DNA from: CAXPZW01 sp049594615 | Lineage (GTDB): Bacteria; Bacteroidota; Bacteroidia; Flavobacteriales_D; Sanyastnellaceae | Assembly: GCA_049594615.1 (NCBI GenBank) | Contig: JBMYJR010000008.1 | Span: forward strand, 1 to 64,000 | Reading direction: 5' to 3' | Length of the DNA stretch: 64,000 nucleotides | Part shown: positions 60,027 through 64,000 of the stretch, in pieces | Layout: each line of letters starts with the position of its first letter | Numbering within the stretch: the stretch's first letter is position 1 | Translations under genes and position numbers: made by a program | Notes under the pieces: model-generated | Seen by the model: only the letters and a program-made list of their open reading frames with translations | Database searches by the model: none | What the model was told of the DNA's origin: nothing

Positions 60027-61490
60027 ATGAAAGCCATTGTCATTGGATCGGGCATTGCTGGGTTGGCCACTGCGGTGCGGTTGCGCGCCAAGGGTTACAA
60101 CGTGGAGGTGTTCGAGAGCAATGCTTACACCGGCGGCAAGCTGACTGCCTTTGAGCTCGGCAACTACCGGTTTGATGCTGGGCCCTCCCTGTTCACCCTC
60201 CCCGACTTGGTAGACCAGTTGTTTGAAGCCCTGGGCGAAGATCCGAGATCGGTCTTCAACTACCACCGTCACGACACCAGTTGCCGCTACTTCTGGCCCG
60301 ACGGCACGCAGCTCACCGGGTACGGCAACCGCGACGCATTTGTGGCCGAGGCCGCCAGTGTGCTGGGAGAATCTCAAACAGACCTGCATGCTTACCTGAG
60401 CCGCAGCGAAGAAGCATTCAACCTGACCCGGAGCATCTTCTTGGAATCGAGCCTACATAAGCCGTTACAACTGCCGCGCAAAGATGTGTTCCGTGCAATT
60501 GGGCGCATGCACAAACTCAGTCTGACCAAAACCCTGCATCAAGTCAACACCAAGGCCTTCTGCAATCCAAAAACCCACCAGCTGTTTGATCGCTACGCGA
60601 CCTACAACGGATCGTCGCCTTACAAAACGCCCGGCATCATGCGACTCATCCCGCACTTGGAGTTGGGGTTGGGTACTTTCCTGCCCATGGGCGGCATGCA
60701 CGAAATCTCCCAATCGGTTACCCGACTGGCCGAACGGCACGGGGTGCGCATTCACCTGAAATCCCCTGTGGAGCGCATTGTGGTTGAAGAAGGCCAAGCC
60801 ACCGGCATCGAAACCCAAGGCACCTTCCACCCCGCCGATGTGGTGGTGTCCAACATGGACGTGGTGCCGACCTACCGTAAACTGCTGGCAGACCAGCCGG
60901 CTCCCGAGCGGACGCTGGCCCAAGAGCGCAGTTCATCAGCATTGATCTTCTACTGGGGCATCCGTCAGCAGTTCTGCGAACTGGACCTGCACAACATCCT
61001 TTTCAGTCAAGACTACGCCCACGAATTCCGACAAATCTTTGACCAGCACCAAGTGCCCGAAGACCCCACGGTGTACATCAATATCACCTCCAAATTGGAG
61101 CCCATGGATGCACCCCAAGGCTGCGAAAACTGGTTTGTCATGATCAATGTGCCTGGGGATACGGGGCAAGATTGGGATATGTTGATACCCAAGGCTCGCA
61201 AAACGATATTGGCGCGCATTTCCTCAGCCCTCAACACGGATATTGAGCCCCTCATTGAGGTCGAAGATTTGCTTGAGCCGCGCACCATTGCCTCGCGTAC
61301 GGGGAGCCACCAAGGCTCGTTGTATGGCGCAAGTTCTAACGCAACGATGGCCGCCTTTTTGCGCCATCCCAACTTCAGCCGCAAGTTGGATAACCTGTAC
61401 TTCTGCGGAGGCTCGGTGCATCCTGGGGGCGGCATTCCGTTGTGCCTGCTTTCGGCCAAAATTGTAGACCAACTCACCCCCGCCTCATGA
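60027..61490 (+). CDS. crtD: Carotenoid 3,4-desaturase / phytoene desaturase family (CrtD-like)
   Basis: 487 residues. FAD-dependent amine-oxidase-fold desaturase: N-terminal MKAIVIGSGIAGLATAVRLR (GxGxxG), then YTGGKLTAFELGNYRFDAGP, and C-terminal GSSHQGSLYG-like GSHQGSLYGASSN and FCGGSVHPGGGIPL, the CrtI-family signature. Pairing with CruF points to CrtD (introducing the 3',4' double bond after 1',2'-hydration of the psi end) rather than CrtI itself. A GTG at 60009 is an alternative start, but ATG 60027 gives the clean Rossmann start. Overlaps cruF by 4 bp. Confidence 0.9.
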   Translation: MKAIVIGSGIAGLATAVRLRAKGYNVEVFESNAYTGGKLTAFELGNYRFDAGPSLFTLPDLVDQLFEALGEDPRSVFNYHRHDTSCRYFWPDGTQLTGYGNRDAFVAEAASVLGESQTDLHAYLSRSEEAFNLTRSIFLESSLHKPLQLPRKDVFRAIGRMHKLSLTKTLHQVNTKAFCNPKTHQLFDRYATYNGSSPYKTPGIMRLIPHLELGLGTFLPMGGMHEISQSVTRLAERHGVRIHLKSPVERIVVEEGQATGIETQGTFHPADVVVSNMDVVPTYRKLLADQPAPERTLAQERSSSALIFYWGIRQQFCELDLHNILFSQDYAHEFRQIFDQHQVPEDPTVYINITSKLEPMDAPQGCENWFVMINVPGDTGQDWDMLIPKARKTILARISSALNTDIEPLIEVEDLLEPRTIASRTGSHQGSLYGASSNATMAAFLRHPNFSRKLDNLYFCGGSVHPGGGIPLCLLSAKIVDQLTPAS

Positions 61491-62131
61491 CCGAAATGCT
61501 CTGGAAATACCGGCACGCCATGGGCATCGGACTCGTGATCATCATGCACGCGGTGGGGCTGACCTCTATCCTGCTGGACCCCGAATCTCCGTTGCTGCCG
61601 TTGACACCGGTCAACCTGTGGTTGTGCGGCAGCGTGGCCGTTCTACTGCATGTGTTGGAAGCACGCAAAGACCTGATTTGGATGCTCGCTGTCTATGCGC
61701 TTGGTTTTGGAATTGAATGCCTGGGGGTGAACACAGGCTGGCCATTTGGCACCTACACATACCTGCACAATTTCGGCGCTCAGGCTTGGGGTACACCTTG
61801 GGTCATTGGCATGAATTGGTTGCTTCTGGCCTTGGGCAGCGTCACGTTCCTCAGGCGTTGGATCAATCATCGGATGCTGCTTGCTTTGGGCACGGGTGTG
61901 GTGATGGTCGGCATTGACGCGTTGATTGAACCGTTGGCGCCTGCGTTGAGATTCTGGGCCTTTGAGCAACATCCCGTACCAGCAGCCAATTACGTGAGCT
62001 GGTGGGTGCTGGGAACCATGGCGGGTGCCTTGCTGGCGCGTACCAAACCCGTATCTAATCCAACCTCGGTGGTCTTGCTTGGCCTGCAAGTGGTGTTCTT
62101 TATTGCACTGCTGCTTTTCTTTACCGCCTGA
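61487..62131 (+). CDS. cruF: Carotenoid 1',2'-hydratase (CruF-like, DUF422)
   Basis: 214 residues, about seven membrane helices. Diagnostic sequence: AVYALGFGIECLGVNTGWPF, GTYTYLHNFGAQAWGTPWVI and GVVMVGIDALIEPLAPALRF. CruF adds water across the 1',2' bond of monocyclic carotenoids, giving the 1'-OH end group of myxol- or saproxanthin-type pigments. The ATG overlaps the crtD stop (ATGA). The order crtD-cruF implies consecutive modification of the acyclic end. Other pathway genes (crtE, crtB, crtI, crtY) are not in this window. Confidence 0.92.
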   Translation: MTEMLWKYRHAMGIGLVIIMHAVGLTSILLDPESPLLPLTPVNLWLCGSVAVLLHVLEARKDLIWMLAVYALGFGIECLGVNTGWPFGTYTYLHNFGAQAWGTPWVIGMNWLLLALGSVTFLRRWINHRMLLALGTGVVMVGIDALIEPLAPALRFWAFEQHPVPAANYVSWWVLGTMAGALLARTKPVSNPTSVVLLGLQVVFFIALLLFFTA

Positions 62132-62236
62132 TCTGCTTACTTTTTCCTTATCTAAATACTCAGGCGTATTCCTGCTTTGCCTCATAATGCACTTCAACCC
62201 TCTCACGGGTGTCATCTTCGGCTGTTCTCTGGTCTG

Positions 62237-62854
62237 GTGAGACCGGTGCACACAGGGCTACTTGTGCTTGCGGCACTCGGCATGTCTCCAGTCTTCGGGC
62301 AATGCGCAGGAGACGACTGCATCACCCCACAGTTTTTGCCTTTGCCAGACCCGGGCTACGAGGCCTGCATGGATGCGTACCAACCCGATTGTTCTGGCGA
62401 CACCGACAACGACGATGTCAGCGTTGAACCCTGCTTTTGGCCTGGTGATGTGGATGCGAGTTGGTGGACCATCTTGTATGCTCCTTCGGACTGGGTGTGG
62501 GACATGACCATTGAGCAAGACGGAAGCGGCCCAGGAAGCCAATGGACCCTGTACAACAATCCGTACTGCGTTTCGGTGGATATTGCCCCCTTTGTGGATG
62601 ATTTCGGGAGCACGTATGAAGGCTGCACCAACGAGACTTCGGTATTTGAAAGCCTGTTTCTGCCCTCGGGCTACTACCTCTTTCAGGTGGACGGCGTCTC
62701 CTCAAACGGTCAAGTGACCGTGTGCTTCACCGGGCAACCTGTGTTAGATCTCTCAGTGCCCGAGATCCGACCACACGTGTTCCGTGGTCCAGACGGGTTC
62801 TACATCATGCGCAATGGCCTCAAATATGACCTCTGTGGTCGCCGGCTTGAGTAG
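62237..62854 (+). CDS. Secreted Cys-rich protein with a Bacteroidota C-terminal motif
   Basis: 205 residues starting GTG 62237 with signal peptide ending SPVFGQ. Six or more cysteines (CAGDDC, CMDAYQPDC, PCFWPG) in a beta-rich domain of about 150 residues, acidic. The C-terminus DGFYIMRNGLKYDLCGRRLE resembles the short GxYYxxNGxKYxxxG motif of many secreted Bacteroidota proteins. A TTG start at 62177 would remove the clear signal peptide. Function unknown. Confidence 0.62.
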   Translation: MRPVHTGLLVLAALGMSPVFGQCAGDDCITPQFLPLPDPGYEACMDAYQPDCSGDTDNDDVSVEPCFWPGDVDASWWTILYAPSDWVWDMTIEQDGSGPGSQWTLYNNPYCVSVDIAPFVDDFGSTYEGCTNETSVFESLFLPSGYYLFQVDGVSSNGQVTVCFTGQPVLDLSVPEIRPHVFRGPDGFYIMRNGLKYDLCGRRLE

Positions 62855-63152
62855 ACACCGGCACAAGAATGAGGCCTCTTTTGTTTCCCCAACTTTCTAC
62901 CATTCCCCACGCTTGCTCGTCTGCGCACGTGAGAAGATCAACGCCTGGATTTTGGCTGGTGCTCACACGCGCCTCCTTGGGTACCGAAAGCACGGCAGTG
63001 TGTTTGACTTTGCCATTTCCACACCTGGGCATTAGCTGCCCTTGCTCTCCTGCTTGGCCGTCCAAAAAGAAGGCGAACAAGTCGTGCTCTTCAACGACGA
63101 ACTGCTGGCAGGTTCTCTTTCGATGACCTCCTTGAAAATCGGCGAATCATAA
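62784..63152 (+). pseudogene. Possible decayed gene with an in-frame amber codon
   Basis: The frame ending at TAG 63033-63035 continues open to TAA 63150-63152 with protein-like sequence after the amber (VQKEGEQVVLFNDELLAGSL). The upstream part (ILAGAHTRLLGYRKHGSVFD) also looks coding-like. The 372-bp gap between 62854 and the next gene start holds nothing clearer. No family recognised; the reading may be chance. Confidence 0.22.
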
Positions 63153-63226
63153 CCCAAAGCGGCTTTACCATTCCATTTGACCATCGCGGCACAAAAGCGG
63201 TTAACTTAGGCGGTCCTATCTCAAGA

Positions 63227-64000
63227 ATGCTGATGACGCGTAGTACGATTGGATGGGTGTTGGGGATGCTGCTCTCCCTGCCCCTTTTTAGCCAGTTCAA
63301 CGAACCCACCCTCGAGCTTGATGGAGACACCGCTAACTATCCCAGCCTGCTTTGGGAAATCTCCGGAAACCAGCTCACCAAGCCCTGTTACCTCTACGGA
63401 ACCATGCACGTGAGCCAAAAGCTCGCGTTCCACCTTTCGGACTCCTTCTATGTGAACCTGCAGGCTTGTGACCTGGTGGCCCTCGAACTCAATCCCGAAA
63501 CCTGGCTCAATGAAATCGTCGAGAAGGAAATCAACCTTAACCCGTACGGTGGCGTGGGCTACGACGAGCACGACAACGACTTTTACCGCACCGCCTTTGC
63601 CTTTGAAACCGCAGACAATGCGCTCATTGCCTCTGCCCTCAGCGCAGACGACGTCTTGCTTAACAGCCTACTGTACCGCTCCTCAGGTGATGGCATGACC
63701 GAGTTTGAAGAAGAAACCTACCTCGACCTCTACATCTACCAAACCGGCAAAAAACTCGGGTTGGATATTCGTGCACTGGAGGACTTTGACCAAGTCAACG
63801 CATTCCAGCGCCAAGCCATGAAGCCCTCTGAAGAGGACGACAAACGCGACACGCGCAAGTACCTGCGTGAAATGACCCGCAATGGAAAGTCGCCCCGCCA
63901 ACTGCTTGAAGACGCTTACCGCGAAGGGGATTTGAACATGGTGGACAGCCTCAATAGCTTGCTTAACCCGTTCTCCAATTGGAACAAGTACATGCTCATC
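63227..64000 (+). CDS. TraB/GumN family protein (3' truncated)
   Basis: 258 codons to the window end, still open. Signal peptide from MLMTRSTIGWVLGMLLSLPLFSQ (an alternative ATG is at 63233). Then LLWEISGNQL and PCYLYGTMHVSQK, the GTxHV motif that marks the TraB/GumN fold (a metal-dependent EreA/Tiki-like hydrolase superfamily). Further Glu and Asp residues in ALELNPE (about residue 80) fit the family. Extracytoplasmic; role unknown. Confidence 0.85.
   Translation, partial: MLMTRSTIGWVLGMLLSLPLFSQFNEPTLELDGDTANYPSLLWEISGNQLTKPCYLYGTMHVSQKLAFHLSDSFYVNLQACDLVALELNPETWLNEIVEKEINLNPYGGVGYDEHDNDFYRTAFAFETADNALIASALSADDVLLNSLLYRSSGDGMTEFEEETYLDLYIYQTGKKLGLDIRALEDFDQVNAFQRQAMKPSEEDDKRDTRKYLREMTRNGKSPRQLLEDAYREGDLNMVDSLNSLLNPFSNWNKYMLI

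Noticed and set aside
1..64000. CRISPR arrays, insertion sequences, prophage or integrase genes
   Set aside because: No regularly spaced repeats, transposase DDE motif, phage structural or integrase-like sequence were seen anywhere in the window.

Overview
The window reads as chromosomal DNA of an aquatic member of the Bacteroidota, probably Flavobacteriales-like but fairly GC-rich. The evidence is: four secreted proteins with type IX secretion (T9SS) C-terminal sorting domains; Bacteroidota-type promoters with a TAnnTTTG -7 box in front of many genes; SprB-like adhesin repeats; a CrtD/CruF carotenoid pair; and bacterial HU, TypA, Fmt and RNase P RNA. I see no phage, transposon, integron, tRNA or CRISPR array. 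Almost all of it is ordinary, densely packed chromosome.

Layout. 0-5 kb: the 3' end of a methylmalonyl-CoA mutase gene, a small XRE regulator, then fmt, a MATE transporter, trmH and HU on the minus strand, and a four-helix membrane protein. 5-11 kb: a T9SS cargo gene with a thioesterase, then a GH13 amylase divergent from a surface protein with four glycan-binding-like repeats. 10.6-19 kb: a large T9SS adhesin with SprB-like repeats, rnpB with its own promoter, pruA, a FadH-type dienoyl-CoA reductase and a secreted thioredoxin-fold T9SS protein. 19-26 kb: plsC and rluE, an Omp85-like barrel, two lipoproteins, a TPR protein, an aldo/keto reductase and a DUF2007 protein. 26-32 kb: an orphan hybrid histidine kinase, a tiny acidic lipoprotein, a YceI-pirin operon, a broken lipoprotein-like gene with in-frame amber codons, and a zinc ribbon/hydrolase/SDR cluster. 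32-39 kb: an envelope-protein operon (SIMPL, YiiX-like, K+ channel pore, TIGR02117), typA, and phzF with a 43-residue membrane protein. 39-49 kb: a polytopic membrane protein, an operon of a GltB-like oxidoreductase, a SulP transporter and an M20 amidohydrolase, then a sterol-desaturase-family enzyme, a PrsW-family protease and a beta carbonic anhydrase. 51-53.6 kb: an AlgI-like MBOAT with a SGNH-type partner.

The most coherent unit is 53.6-62.1 kb, a light-damage island. Minus strand: an unknown 125-residue protein, a photolyase/cryptochrome, a 49-residue DUF2256 Cys4 protein, an Fe-S (6-4)-type photolyase and a CRY-DASH. Divergent plus strand: an SDR, a flavin reductase-like protein, CrtD and CruF. 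DNA photorepair and carotenoid end-group synthesis thus lie back to back, with translationally coupled overlaps inside each arm.

Several genes under 60 codons are supported by operon geometry: 32230-32391 (zinc ribbon), 38530-38661 (one TM helix), 56582-56731 (DUF2256), and more weakly 33949-34092, 32034-32228 and 49731-49856. Start codons were moved from the longest open frame wherever a signal peptide, promoter or neighbour argued for it. All assignments come from reading the sequence; no database search was run.
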